A stretch of DNA of 45,077 nucleotides from Solirubrobacteraceae bacterium (lineage in GTDB: Bacteria; Actinomycetota; Thermoleophilia; Solirubrobacterales; Solirubrobacteraceae), in contig JAGIBJ010000066.1 of NCBI GenBank assembly GCA_017744415.1, forward strand, positions 1 through 45,077, in the 5' to 3' direction. The position numbers were made by a program, and so were the translations under genes. This document shows positions 9,051-17,068 of the stretch, piece after piece (the stretch's first letter is position 1; every line of letters starts with the position of its first letter). Below the pieces are notes generated by a model. It saw only the letters and a program-made list of their open reading frames with translations, did no database searches and had not been told where the DNA came from.

Positions 9051-9646
9051 TCAAGCTCTACGAGTCACAGATCTCTGGCAACTGCTGGAAGGTGCGGCAG
9101 ATGCTCGCCCACCGCGAGCTGCCCTACGAGTCGATCGAGCTCAGCGTCGTCGATCGGTCGAACCGCGCCGACGTGATCGGCGGCGCGAATCCAGCGCTCC
9201 GCGTGCCGACGCTGATCCTCGACGACGGCCGCCCGCTGGCCGAGAGCAACGCGATCATGCTCTACCTCGCCGAAGGCACCGAGCTGATCCCGGAGGATCC
9301 GTACGAGCGCGCGCAGGTGCTGCAGTGGCTGTTCTACGAGCAGTACGACCACGAGCCCAACATCGCCGTCGCGCGGTTCCAGCTGATGTACGCGGCCGAG
9401 CCGGACGAGGCGGCGATCGAGCGCACGCAGATCGGCGGGCGGCGCGTGCTCGCGACGATGGACGACCACCTGCGCGGGCGCACGTTCCTCGTCGCCGAGC
9501 GCTACACGGTCGCCGACATCGCGCTCTACGCCTACACGCACGTCGCCGGCGACGGCGGCTTCGAGCTCTCCGACTACCCGGCCGTGCAGGCATGGCTGGC
9601 GCGCGTCGCGGCCCAGCCGGGGCACATCACGCTGCTCGGCGACTGA
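9047..9646 (+). CDS. Glutathione S-transferase-like protein (second of a tandem pair)
   Basis: A 199-residue GST-fold protein beginning MIKLYESQISGNCWKVRQML, with the cis-Pro motif RVPTLILDDG, ESNAIMLYLAEGTELIP and the C-domain motif YTVADIALYAYTHV. GGAGG lies 7 nt upstream of the ATG, inside the 3' end of the first gene, so it is translationally coupled. Substrate unknown. Convergent with the small GST-N gene, 29 nt away. Confidence 0.88.
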   Translation: MIKLYESQISGNCWKVRQMLAHRELPYESIELSVVDRSNRADVIGGANPALRVPTLILDDGRPLAESNAIMLYLAEGTELIPEDPYERAQVLQWLFYEQYDHEPNIAVARFQLMYAAEPDEAAIERTQIGGRRVLATMDDHLRGRTFLVAERYTVADIALYAYTHVAGDGGFELSDYPAVQAWLARVAAQPGHITLLGD

Positions 9647-9675
9647 CCGGGCGGCGGCCGGCCGAGCCCTGCCGC

Positions 9676-9969
9676 TCAGGAGGCGGTGACGGCGTGCTCG
9701 CCGGCCCAGGCGGCGATCTCGTCTGAACCGGCGATCGCGGTGCCGTCGTCGAAGACGAGGCAGGGAACGAGTGACTGGCCGGTGAGCTCGCGGACCAGGT
9801 CCCGCGACGAACTCTTCGTGGTCCAGGGCAAGGCGCGGATACCGCCGACCTTGCGGTGCTCGTAGTCGATCCCGGCCGCGCTGAGGGCCTTCATGGCCTT
9901 TGCGCAGGGATGCCCCGAGAGCGGGCCCGGGAGGTCGCTGGCGCCGCCGAAGCACGTGTAGAGCACCAT
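9676..9969 (-). CDS. Stand-alone GST N-terminal (thioredoxin-fold) domain protein
   Basis: A 97-residue protein with only the thioredoxin-like half of a GST: MVLYTCFGGASDLPGPLSGHP, then CAKAMKALSAAGIDYEHRKV, cis-Pro region LVPCLVFDDGTAI and GSDEIAAWAGEH. The motif HPCAK sits where glutaredoxins have CPxC, so it could be a monothiol glutaredoxin-like redox protein. It ends where the helical C-domain would begin, with a normal stop, and has its own promoter, so it looks complete rather than truncated. Its place beside two full GSTs suggests shared thiol chemistry. Confidence 0.75.
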   Translation of the reverse strand: MVLYTCFGGASDLPGPLSGHPCAKAMKALSAAGIDYEHRKVGGIRALPWTTKSSSRDLVRELTGQSLVPCLVFDDGTAIAGSDEIAAWAGEHAVTAS

Positions 9970-9975
9970 GCGCCG

Positions 9976-9981
9976 ACCCTA
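9976..9981 (-). promoter_or_regulatory. -10 box of the GST-N gene, leaderless promoter
   Basis: On the minus strand TAGGGT is followed by 6 nt (CGGCGC) and the ATG at 9969. It is divergent from the mutY promoter only about 45 bp away. Confidence 0.55.
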
Positions 9982-10026
9982 ACGCGGGCATCAGGGGGCG
10001 GCAATAGTGCGGTTCGCACATGCGCG

Positions 10027-10032
10027 TACCAT
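10027..10032 (+). promoter_or_regulatory. -10 box of mutY, leaderless promoter
   Basis: TACCAT, then 8 nt, then the ATG at 10041, with no Shine-Dalgarno sequence. This favours 10041 over the in-frame start at 10020, which would lie upstream of the -10 box. Confidence 0.6.
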
Positions 10033-10040
10033 CGCGGGCG

Positions 10041-10931
10041 ATGGCGGCGATCGACTCCGAGCGGCAGGCAGCGATCGACGACCGTCTCCAGGCCGGGCTC
10101 CTGGAGTGGTACGGGGTGCAGGGTCGCGATCTCCCGTGGCGCCGGACGAGCGATCCATATGCGGTACTCGTCTCCGAGGTGATGCTCCAGCAGACGCAGG
10201 TGAGCCGGGTGGTGCCGCGCTTCGAAGCGTGGCTCGAGCGCTGGCCGACGGCCGACGATCTGGCCGCCGCGCCGGCGGCCGAGGTGCTCGCGGAGTGGAG
10301 CGGGCTCGGCTACAACTCGCGCGCGCTCAGGCTCCACGCCACGGCCAAGGCCGTCGCCGAACAGGGATGGCCCGACGACGAGGCCGGACTACGAGCGCTC
10401 CCCGGCATCGGCCCGTACACCGCCGCCGCGGTGACGGCGTTCGCGCTGCGCCGGCCCGCCGCCGCGGTCGACACCAACCAGCAACGGGTGCTCGATCGCT
10501 GGGACGGTGCTGCGGGCCGCACCGCGGTCGAGGTGCGCCGCCGCGCGCTCGAGTTCGTGCCCGTCGACGCTCCCGATGCCTGGAACCACGCGCTGATGGA
10601 CCTCGGCGCGACGATCTGCACCGCGCGGACCGCCCGCTGCGACGCCTGCCCCGTCGCCTCGGACTGCGCTTCGGCCGGGCTCGTCGACCCGGCTGCCGAG
10701 CGGGCCCTGCGGCGCGCGTCGCGCCAGGCGGTGCCGTTCGAGTCGACGCCCCGGTTCGTGCGCGGGCGAATCGTGGCCGCGCTCGTGGAGCACGGCGAGA
10801 TCGCGTTGCCGGCACTCGCCGCCGCGTTGCCCGCGGGGATCACCGCCGAGCGGATCGACGGCGCCCTCTCGGGGCTGGTGCGTGACGGGCTCGTCGTCCG
10901 CGCTGGCGACGCGCTCACGCTCCCCACCTAG
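10041..10931 (+). CDS. mutY: A/G-specific adenine DNA glycosylase (short form)
   Basis: MutY removes adenine mispaired with 8-oxoguanine in base excision repair. The 296-residue product has the catalytic Glu46 in SEVMLQQTQV, the helix-hairpin-helix LPGIGPYTAAAV (about 120-131), the catalytic Asp144 in AVDTNQQRV, and a [4Fe-4S] loop with C193-x6-C200-x2-C203-x5-C209. After residue 215 the usual NUDIX-like 8-oxoG recognition domain is missing. In its place is a short segment (FVRGRIVAALVEHGEIALPA...) resembling a winged helix, a form common in actinobacteria. Convergent with the LysE exporter across a large hairpin. Confidence 0.93.
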   Translation: MAAIDSERQAAIDDRLQAGLLEWYGVQGRDLPWRRTSDPYAVLVSEVMLQQTQVSRVVPRFEAWLERWPTADDLAAAPAAEVLAEWSGLGYNSRALRLHATAKAVAEQGWPDDEAGLRALPGIGPYTAAAVTAFALRRPAAAVDTNQQRVLDRWDGAAGRTAVEVRRRALEFVPVDAPDAWNHALMDLGATICTARTARCDACPVASDCASAGLVDPAAERALRRASRQAVPFESTPRFVRGRIVAALVEHGEIALPALAAALPAGITAERIDGALSGLVRDGLVVRAGDALTLPT

Positions 10932-10938
10932 CCCCCGG

Positions 10939-10991
10939 CCGAAGCTCCAACATGCCCCGGCCCTGAGAGCCGAGGGATGTTGGAGGTTCGG
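10939..10991. terminator. Bidirectional hairpin terminator between mutY and the LysE-type gene
   Basis: CCGAAGCTCCAACAT (10939-10953) pairs with ATGTTGGAGGTTCGG (10977-10991): 15-bp arms with one mismatch around a 23-nt GC-rich loop that can itself pair. It starts 7 nt after the mutY stop and ends 9 nt from the stop of the opposing gene. There is no T tract, so factor-dependent or intrinsic U-less termination is assumed. Confidence 0.7.
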
Positions 10992-11000
10992 CGTCGCGGG

Positions 11001-11636
11001 TTAGTTGAGGATTCGGATGGCTTCGACCGCGAACACGAGCGCGACGATCAGCATGATCGTCCCGCTGAGGAGGTCGACGGCGCGGGCCACCGGGGCGCCG
11101 TAGCGACGCAGCACGACCCGCCCGAGGACGCCGAGGAAGATGAACCACACCGCCGAGGCGATCATCGCTCCGATCGCGAACGGCAGACGGCCCTCGGACT
11201 CCGTCGCGGCGATGGCGCTGCCGAGGATCGCGACGGTATCGAGGTAGACGTGCGGATTGAGCAGCGACAGCGCGAGCGCCGGTCCGATCACTGCTCGGGG
11301 CGCGACGGCCGAATCGGCCTCCAGCAGCGACGCGTAGTCGGCACCGCCGCGCAGGCCCTCGCGCAGCGTGCGCACGCCGAGCGGGGTGAGGAGGACGATG
11401 CCGCCGACGAGGAGGAGCACCCGTAGCCAGTCACGGCCATCGAGGAAGGCGCCGGCGCCGAGCGCTCCGAGGGCGATGAGCGCGACGTCGATCGAGGTGA
11501 CGATCGCGATCACCGTGGCGATGGCGGCCCTCGACGAGCGCACCGCCGTGCGGAGCACGTAGGCGTTCTGCGCCCCGATCGGTGTGATCAGCGCGAGACC
11601 GAGCGCGAACCCCGATGCCCCGGCGGCGAGGCTCAC
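11001..11636 (-). CDS. LysE/ArgO-family amino acid exporter
   Basis: A 211-residue membrane protein with about six helices. The N-terminal signature ALITPIGAQNAYVLRTAV matches LysE/ArgO, and ALSLLNPHVYLDTVAILGS is the conserved mid-protein motif. Such exporters pump out lysine, arginine or related amino acids. The GTG at 11636 is the start. In this family the gene usually lies beside a LysR-type regulator (LysG/ArgP); none is present here. Divergent from the DivIVA-like gene. Confidence 0.88.
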   Translation of the reverse strand: MSLAAGASGFALGLALITPIGAQNAYVLRTAVRSSRAAIATVIAIVTSIDVALIALGALGAGAFLDGRDWLRVLLLVGGIVLLTPLGVRTLREGLRGGADYASLLEADSAVAPRAVIGPALALSLLNPHVYLDTVAILGSAIAATESEGRLPFAIGAMIASAVWFIFLGVLGRVVLRRYGAPVARAVDLLSGTIMLIVALVFAVEAIRILN

Positions 11637-11721
11637 CGGAGGCTGGGGGAGACTGCTCGCATGACGGCAGTGTGCCAGCCCTCGCCGCAGGACACCTTGC
11701 GCCGGACCGCTCGGCCGTCGC

Positions 11722-11727
11722 TACCGT
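11722..11727 (+). promoter_or_regulatory. -10 box of the DivIVA-like gene
   Basis: TACCGT, with the next ATG (11738) 10 nt downstream. That ATG opens an 8-codon reading frame; the real gene starts at 11761. Confidence 0.5.
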
Positions 11728-11737
11728 GGGGGAACCC

Positions 11738-11764
11738 ATGTCTTCTGGAGGCCTCACCGCGTGA
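11738..11764 (+). CDS. Possible leader peptide MSSGGLTA ahead of the DivIVA-like gene
   Basis: ATG-TCT-TCT-GGA-GGC-CTC-ACC-GCG-TGA. It opens just behind the -10 box, so it could be translated from a near-leaderless transcript. Its stop overlaps the GTG start of the main gene at 11761, and its GGAGG codons form the Shine-Dalgarno sequence of that gene. It may serve translational coupling, or be chance. Confidence 0.3.
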   Translation: MSSGGLTA

Positions 11765-12600
11765 CTCTCGACCGCCAGTCCATCGAGAAGCGCGACTTCC
11801 CGATCGCTCGCCGCGGCTACGACCCGGCCGGCGTCGACGCGCACCTCGCCCGCATCGCGGACGAGCTCGACCAGCTGCGCCGTGAGCGGGATCGTCAGGC
11901 CACGGGCGGTGTCGCCGGCAGCGCGTCGACCCATGTGCAGCAGATCGTCGATGCCGCCGAGAGCACGGCTGAGCAGCTCTTGCGTGAGGCGCAGGGCGAA
12001 GCCGCCGAGCTCCGCGAGCGGGCCGCCGGCGATGCCCAGCGTGCCCGACAGGATGCGCTCGAGGAATCGCGCGAGCACGTGAGCAAGGTCGCCGAGGCGA
12101 CCACCCGCATGATGCAGCGCGTCGAGGCGATGGATTCCGAGCTCGGCTCGATGATCGAGAGCCTGCGCACCGGCGTGAACCGCCTCGTCGCCGACCTCGC
12201 CCTGCTCGAGGGCAACATCGCCGACCTGCACGAGCAGCACGGCGGCGTTGCGCCCGTCTCCGCTGGCCTCGGATTCGCGAGCCCGGCCCGCGCGCTCTCC
12301 GAGCCGTCGCCCGGCCCGGCGACCGACGCCGAGGTGATCGCCACCGAGACCGACCCTGCAGCCGGTGCTCCGGCAGATATCACCGACGCTGACGAGCCGG
12401 CCATCGACCTCGAAGTCGAGAGTGCAACCCCGGACGCGCCGGGAGACCGTGACCAGGAGGCCTCGGCCCGGCTGATCGCCCTCGATCTCGCGCTCGGCGG
12501 TGCCGACCGCGATCAGATCAAGGCGGAGATCACCGACCTCTTCGCCCTCGCGAACGTCGACGAGCTGCTCGACGACGTGTTCGCCTCGATCGACGCCTAA
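11761..12600 (+). CDS. DivIVA-like coiled-coil protein
   Basis: A 279-residue protein. The N-terminal DivIVA signature is IEKRDFPIARRGYDPAGVDAHL (about residues 8-29), followed by ELDQLRRERD. A long coiled coil fills about 55-165 (AAESTAEQLLREAQGEAAEL, RQDALEESREHVSKV). An acidic, Ala/Pro-rich linker (about 170-225) precedes a short helical C-terminal motif (RLIALDLALGGADRDQIKAEI). DivIVA/Wag31-type proteins bind curved membrane at poles and septa and organise cell-wall growth. GGAGG lies 9 nt before the GTG at 11761. It is shorter in the coiled-coil core than Wag31, so it may be a secondary paralogue. Confidence 0.8.
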   Translation: MTLDRQSIEKRDFPIARRGYDPAGVDAHLARIADELDQLRRERDRQATGGVAGSASTHVQQIVDAAESTAEQLLREAQGEAAELRERAAGDAQRARQDALEESREHVSKVAEATTRMMQRVEAMDSELGSMIESLRTGVNRLVADLALLEGNIADLHEQHGGVAPVSAGLGFASPARALSEPSPGPATDAEVIATETDPAAGAPADITDADEPAIDLEVESATPDAPGDRDQEASARLIALDLALGGADRDQIKAEITDLFALANVDELLDDVFASIDA

Positions 12601-12723
12601 CCGCCTTCGTATGACCCGTCGCTGACGGCCCGCGCGGCGCGCGGCGCGATCGCCCGTCCGCCTGGACCATCCATCGCGACGCACCTTGGACACCGGGCGA
12701 ATGTGCACACCGTCCACCCGTCG

Positions 12724-12729
12724 TACCGT
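12724..12729 (+). promoter_or_regulatory. -10 box of the GAF-PucR regulator, leaderless promoter
   Basis: TACCGT, 6 nt, then GTG at 12736. This favours 12736 over the in-frame GTG at 12703. Confidence 0.5.
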
Positions 12730-12735
12730 CAGGGC

Positions 12736-14472
12736 GTGCACGATGTGTCGAGCCCGGTGACCTCGGCACGGTCGCCGTCGCCCCAGCCGCCGGAGCCCTC
12801 GGCCCAGGCCGAGTCGCTCGGACGCGACGAGCTGTACGCGGTGATCAACGCCGTCGCGCGCGGTCCCGAACTCGGGACGGTGCTGCCGGCGATCGTCGAT
12901 CTGCTCAGCGAGGCCACGGCCTGCCACGCCTGCTTCGTCTACCTCGTCGAGGGCGGCGACCGGCTCAGGATGCGCGCCGCCTCCCGCATCTATGCGGATT
13001 CCGTCGGACGAGTGTCGATGCGTCTCGACGAGGGCATCTGCGGCTGGGTCGCGCGCCACGACGAGGCGGTGTTCCTGCGCGAGCACTCGCTCTCGGACCC
13101 ACGCATGAAGCTCGTCCCGGAGCTCGAGGAGGAGCGGTTTCAGTCGATGGTCGCGGTGCCGCTGCGCGGGCGCGAGCGTCGGGTGATCGGCGTGATCGTG
13201 CTGCACACCGAGGCGCCGCGGGAGTTCGGCCAGGAGGTGCGCGACTTCCTCATGCACGTCGCCGCGCTGGTCGCTGGCGCGATCGAGAATGCTCGCCTCT
13301 ACGAGCGTGAGCGCGAGCGGGCGCGGCTGCTCGACGGGCTCGCTGCGCTCGTGCAGCGCATCGCCGGGGTGACCGAGCGCGAGGAGCTGTGGACGCTGGC
13401 CGTCGAGGGCACGCGCGCGCTGCTCGGCGCCGACCGCACGCGGCTCGAGCTCGTGACCGGCCCCCAGGGCACCACGCAGGTCGTGGCCCGCAGCGGCCCG
13501 CGCCTCGAGCCCGGCGCCGTCGACGCGCCCGCGGTCGACGCGCCGGAGCGCGGCTCGCTCGCCACCCGGCTCGCCGCCGCCGATGCCCACGTCGGCGTGC
13601 TCGCGGTCGAGCGCACCGAGCCGTTTACTCGCGTCGAGCGCGACATCGCCGACACGATCGCCGGGCACCTGGCCGTTGCCCTGCGCACCCTCGAGCTGAT
13701 CTCGCGGCTCGCGGAGGAGAACCTCATCCGCGACCTCTTCGACGCGATCGCGGCCGGGCGCGCCGATCGCGTCGCGAGCCGAGCGCGTGCGGCGCGCATC
13801 GATCCCGACCGGCCCTACGCCGTGGTCGTGCTCGAGCCGGTGGATGCTGCCGGTCCGTGGGAGGGCGGCCCGGAGGCCGAGGAGCGGCTGCGCCGTGCGC
13901 TACCGGGTGCCCTCTGCGATCTCGGCACCGAACGCCTGCGGGTGCTGCTGCCCGTCGGACGCGGCGCGCAGGCCGCGCTCGAGGAAGTTGCCCGGATCGA
14001 CGCGATCCTGGCCGCGCTCGCCGCCGACGGCAAGCTCGCCGTCGGCCGTAGCGCCGTGCAGGGTCGGCTCACGGCGGATCCGGTCGCGCTTGACGAGGCG
14101 GCAGGCGCCGCACGGATCGCCCGTGCCCTCGACCCGACTGGCGGGATGCGCGCGTGGGAAGGCCTCGGCGTCTACCGCTACCTCGCCCGCGCCGCCGATG
14201 GTCCGGCGCCGGATCCCCGCCACGCCGCCGCTGTCGAGGCGCTCTGGGCCTACGACGACCGCCGGGGCTCCGAACTCGTACCGACGCTTGAGCGTTACCT
14301 CTCCGATCGTCGCATCGTCCCGACGGCGCGCGCGCTGTTCATCCACCCGAACACGCTCCGTCAGCGACTGGAGCGGGTGGAATCGCTCACCGGGCTCGTC
14401 CTCGCCGACGAGGATCCGCTCTCGCTCGAGCTGGCGATCAAAGTGCACCGGCTCGCGCGCGCCGGCGCCTGA
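12736..14472 (+). CDS. GAF-domain transcriptional regulator of the PucR/CdaR family
   Basis: A 578-residue regulator. Its N-terminal GAF domain spans about residues 25-190 (LPAIVDLLSEATACHACFVY, LDEGICGWVARHDEAVFL, MVAVPLRGRERRVIGVIVLH). A second, more diverged GAF-like domain covers about 200-320, followed by a PucR-type middle region. The C-terminal helix-turn-helix is RRIVPTARALFIHPNTLRQR, then LERVESLTGL (about 525-555), the HTH_30 signature. Family members respond to small-molecule or redox signals sensed by GAF and activate metabolic operons. The target is not evident. It is convergent with the tungstate-type operon, 6 nt between stops, so it is not obviously its regulator. Confidence 0.87.
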   Translation: MHDVSSPVTSARSPSPQPPEPSAQAESLGRDELYAVINAVARGPELGTVLPAIVDLLSEATACHACFVYLVEGGDRLRMRAASRIYADSVGRVSMRLDEGICGWVARHDEAVFLREHSLSDPRMKLVPELEEERFQSMVAVPLRGRERRVIGVIVLHTEAPREFGQEVRDFLMHVAALVAGAIENARLYERERERARLLDGLAALVQRIAGVTEREELWTLAVEGTRALLGADRTRLELVTGPQGTTQVVARSGPRLEPGAVDAPAVDAPERGSLATRLAAADAHVGVLAVERTEPFTRVERDIADTIAGHLAVALRTLELISRLAEENLIRDLFDAIAAGRADRVASRARAARIDPDRPYAVVVLEPVDAAGPWEGGPEAEERLRRALPGALCDLGTERLRVLLPVGRGAQAALEEVARIDAILAALAADGKLAVGRSAVQGRLTADPVALDEAAGAARIARALDPTGGMRAWEGLGVYRYLARAADGPAPDPRHAAAVEALWAYDDRRGSELVPTLERYLSDRRIVPTARALFIHPNTLRQRLERVESLTGLVLADEDPLSLELAIKVHRLARAGA

Positions 14473-14478
14473 GCGGCG

Positions 14479-15438
14479 TCAGCCGCCGCTGAAGTCCGCG
14501 ACGGCGGCGGACGTGACCGCCGAGCTCCGGCTGAAGCTGCGCACCGGGAGCGCGCGCGTCTTGGTGCTCGGGGGATCGGCGGCCGTGGCGACGATCAAGC
14601 TCGCGAGATCCTGAAGGCGCGTGCCGACGATGAGGTTGAGCCGGCCGTCGGAGAGTGCCGTCAAGGCATCGGCGGACGAAGGCGTGGGGGAGCCGGCTGC
14701 CCCGACCCACCGGCTGGTGGTGCCCTTGGCGGTGATGGCCTGGGCGGCGCCGAGGGCGGTCGCATCGTTCCAACCGATCACGAGCCGGCCGGGGTCGAAC
14801 CCGAGCGCCGCCTTCGCATCGGCGGTGCCCGTCGCCTCGAGTGCGGTGACGGCCAGGCCCTCCTCGGAGAGGTCGTCGACGAGCTGCTTGGCGACCGTGC
14901 GGCCGAAGCCCGCCGACCAATCCGCGACCGGCGCCTCCGGCGGCATCAGGACGGTCGCCGCATCGACGGCATGGCTGCTCGCCCATGCGCCGGCGGCGCG
15001 AGCGAGCCTTCCGCTCACGGCCTCGGCGTCGAGCGTGAGCGTGGTGCTCGCTCCCGTGAGCGGCGTGAGCAGCGAGATGACGGCGGGGCCGCCGGAGCCG
15101 CGGGCCGCGATCAGCGTCTCGGTCGCGGCGGGGTCGAACGCGCCCACGACCACCGACTTCAGCCCCGACGATGCCTCGAGCAGTGGCTTCAGCTGCCTGG
15201 CCTGCGCGGCGGCATCGGTGGCCGGATCGCGTTGCGTGAGCGCGGCGTTCGCGCCGCGTGCCGCGCCGTCGATGAGTTTGCGCAGCTCAGGGCTCGGCGC
15301 ATAGGGCGTGCCGGCGACGACCACGGTGCCGTTCGGCGGTCCGGTCTCGGCGCTCTCGTCGTCCTTGCCGCAGCCGGCGATCGCTCCCGCCGCGAGGAGT
15401 GAGGTCGCGAGTGCCGCGATCGTGCGTCGGAGGTTCAT
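14479..15438 (-). CDS. Lipoprotein, type-1 periplasmic-binding-protein-like
   Basis: The 319-residue product has a lipoprotein signal peptide with lipobox I20-A-G-C23, so it should be anchored to the outer face of the membrane. The mature part resembles sugar-type (RbsB/LacI) binding proteins: ATDAAAQARQLKPLLEA, ALGFDPGRLVIGWNDATALG, SRWVGAAGSPTPS and a LIVGTRLQDLASLIVA C-terminal motif. It is the last gene of the oxyanion-transport operon; its ATG overlaps the second permease's stop by 4 nt. A type-1 binding protein is unexpected beside tungstate-type permeases, which normally use TupA. Ligand unknown; it may be a second substrate receptor. Confidence 0.75.
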   Translation of the reverse strand: MNLRRTIAALATSLLAAGAIAGCGKDDESAETGPPNGTVVVAGTPYAPSPELRKLIDGAARGANAALTQRDPATDAAAQARQLKPLLEASSGLKSVVVGAFDPAATETLIAARGSGGPAVISLLTPLTGASTTLTLDAEAVSGRLARAAGAWASSHAVDAATVLMPPEAPVADWSAGFGRTVAKQLVDDLSEEGLAVTALEATGTADAKAALGFDPGRLVIGWNDATALGAAQAITAKGTTSRWVGAAGSPTPSSADALTALSDGRLNLIVGTRLQDLASLIVATAADPPSTKTRALPVRSFSRSSAVTSAAVADFSGG

Positions 15439-16139
15439 GCCGCCGCTCCGGCGGCCCGTCGCGCGCGGCCGTGCATCCAGGTGAGTATGCCGACGAGCCC
15501 GAGGAGCAGGAGCGCATGCGCGGTCGCCCCGGCGGTGTCGCTCGCGGCGAGATCGAGGACGACCGTCGACGCGAGCGTGTTCGTGTGGCCCGCGACGTTG
15601 CCGCCGATGATGATCACCGCGCCCACTTCGCCGATGCCGAGCAGTGCGGCGGCGAGCACCGCAGCGAGGAGCGCCGGCCGGATCTCGCCGAGCAGAAGCA
15701 GCAGGCGATCGCGCGGGCTCGCGCCGAGCGCCCGGGCCTGGAGCACGAGATTCGCCGGCCCCTGCGCGACGGCGGCAGCAGTCAACGCGGCGACGAGTGG
15801 CGCCGCGAGCAGCACCTGTGCGAGCCAGATGCCGTTCATCGTGGTGAGCCACCGCAGGCCGCCGAGCGGCGCGCCGGGGAGCAGCAGGAGCCCAAGGATG
15901 ATCCCGAGGACGACCGGAGGCAGCCCGAGGCCGATGTTCGCTGCGACCGCGCGGAAGCCGCCGACGGGGCCGTGAGCGCGGAGGCCAGCGCGCGCCCCGA
16001 GCGGGATGCCCACCAACGCGGCGACGAATGCCGATGCGGCGGCGAGCCACAGCGTGCGGCCGAGTGTCGCGAGGAGCTCGGCGTCGCCGGAGGCGATGCG
16101 ATCGAGCGCCTCGCCGAGCATGTGCAGCACGAAGCTCAT
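15435..16139 (-). CDS. TupB-like tungstate/molybdate-type ABC permease (second copy)
   Basis: A 234-residue, roughly six-helix permease. The cytoplasmic EAA-type coupling loop is QARALGASPRDRLLLLLGEI, followed by the TupB-like helix IGEVGAVIIIGGNVAGHTNT and STVVLDLAASDT. This is the canonical TupB C-terminal signature (GEVGAVMxxGGNI). It probably pairs with the diverged permease encoded at 17047-17772 as a heterodimer driven by the ATPase between them. The start overlaps the ATPase stop by 4 nt. The larger open frame to 16505 is antisense-like noise in the ATPase region. Confidence 0.87.
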   Translation of the reverse strand: MSFVLHMLGEALDRIASGDAELLATLGRTLWLAAASAFVAALVGIPLGARAGLRAHGPVGGFRAVAANIGLGLPPVVLGIILGLLLLPGAPLGGLRWLTTMNGIWLAQVLLAAPLVAALTAAAVAQGPANLVLQARALGASPRDRLLLLLGEIRPALLAAVLAAALLGIGEVGAVIIIGGNVAGHTNTLASTVVLDLAASDTAGATAHALLLLGLVGILTWMHGRARRAAGAAA

Positions 16140-17068
16140 GCGCGAGCCTCGAACCGTGCGCCGCCGAGGAGTCGCAGCCCGACCAGCTCGCCCGTCGAGG
16201 GCCCCGGCACGGCGACGCGCACCTCGAGGCGCCCGCGCTCTGTCGCGACCCGAGCGATCGCGCTGTCGGGCTCGGGGATCAGCGCCTCGATGGTGCCGTC
16301 GAGATCGCCTTCGCCGGGCGCGACGGTCGTCACCTGGCCGGGGCGCAGCCGGAGGATCTCGCCGCCCGCGAGCTCGAGCCGGCCGGTGAATCCCAGGAAC
16401 GCGGCCACTTCCTCGCTCGGCGGGGCGCCGAGAATCGCCGCGGGGGCGCCGTCGGCAGCGATCCTTCCGCCGAGGAGCACGAGGAGCCGGTCGGCGATCG
16501 CCCATGCCTCGGTGCGGTCGTGGAGGACGACGAGCGTCGCGCGCCGCGCGTCGCGGATCAGGTCGCCGGCCTCCGCGAGGAGCTCACCGCGCACCGCGGG
16601 ATCGAGCGCGGTGAAGGGCTCGTCGAGCAGCAGCACGTCAGGGTCGAGCGCGACGGCGCGCGCCAGGTGCACGCGAGTCGCCTCGCCGCCAGACAGCGTG
16701 CCCGCAGCGCGATCGGCGAGGTGCGCGGCACGGCAGCGTTCGAGCGCGCGCGTAGCCCGTCCCGGCCGCTCCGGGCGCGGCACACCCCACCAACCGAGCG
16801 CCGCCTCGACGTTGGCGCGCACCGAGCGACGCGCGAGCGCGGCGCCCTGCAGCGCGGCCGCCACCCGGCCACGCGCCTCGACCGCGCCGCCAGCGACCTC
16901 GATGAGCCCTGCGGCGGCGAGTACGAGCGTCGACTTGCCCGCGCCGCTCGGCCCGAGGAGCACCGCGACCTCGCCACGCCGCAGCTCGAGGTCGAGCCCG
17001 TCGAGCACCGTCTCGCCGCCACGATCCACGCGCAGGCCGGTGAGGGTCAGGAGCGCAGCTGCGTCCAT
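16136..17068 (-). CDS. ABC transporter ATP-binding protein with C-terminal TOBE-like domain
   Basis: The 310-residue ATPase has Walker A GPSGAGKST (about residues 39-47), signature LSGGEATR, Walker B DVLLLDEPF and switch histidine in VVLHD. The first 235 residues are the nucleotide-binding domain. Residues about 245-305 (DLDGTIEALIPEPDSAIARV...GLRLLGGA) look like a TOBE oxyanion-sensing domain as in ModC/TupC-type ATPases. The Q-loop (ALQGAAL) is normal. It lies between the two permease genes, overlapping the first by 22 nt and the second by 4 nt. Start ATG at 17068 matches the family N-terminus. Confidence 0.9.
   Translation of the reverse strand: MDAAALLTLTGLRVDRGGETVLDGLDLELRRGEVAVLLGPSGAGKSTLVLAAAGLIEVAGGAVEARGRVAAALQGAALARRSVRANVEAALGWWGVPRPERPGRATRALERCRAAHLADRAAGTLSGGEATRVHLARAVALDPDVLLLDEPFTALDPAVRGELLAEAGDLIRDARRATLVVLHDRTEAWAIADRLLVLLGGRIAADGAPAAILGAPPSEEVAAFLGFTGRLELAGGEILRLRPGQVTTVAPGEGDLDGTIEALIPEPDSAIARVATERGRLEVRVAVPGPSTGELVGLRLLGGARFEARA

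Noticed and set aside
12703..12735. Upstream GTG start for the GAF-PucR regulator
   Set aside because: It would precede the -10 box at 12724-12729; the GTG 6 nt behind that box is more consistent with the other leaderless genes.
12736..14472. GAF-PucR protein as the regulator of the oxyanion operon
   Set aside because: It is convergent, at the far 3' end of the operon; the MerR-TOBE gene at the promoter end is a far better candidate.
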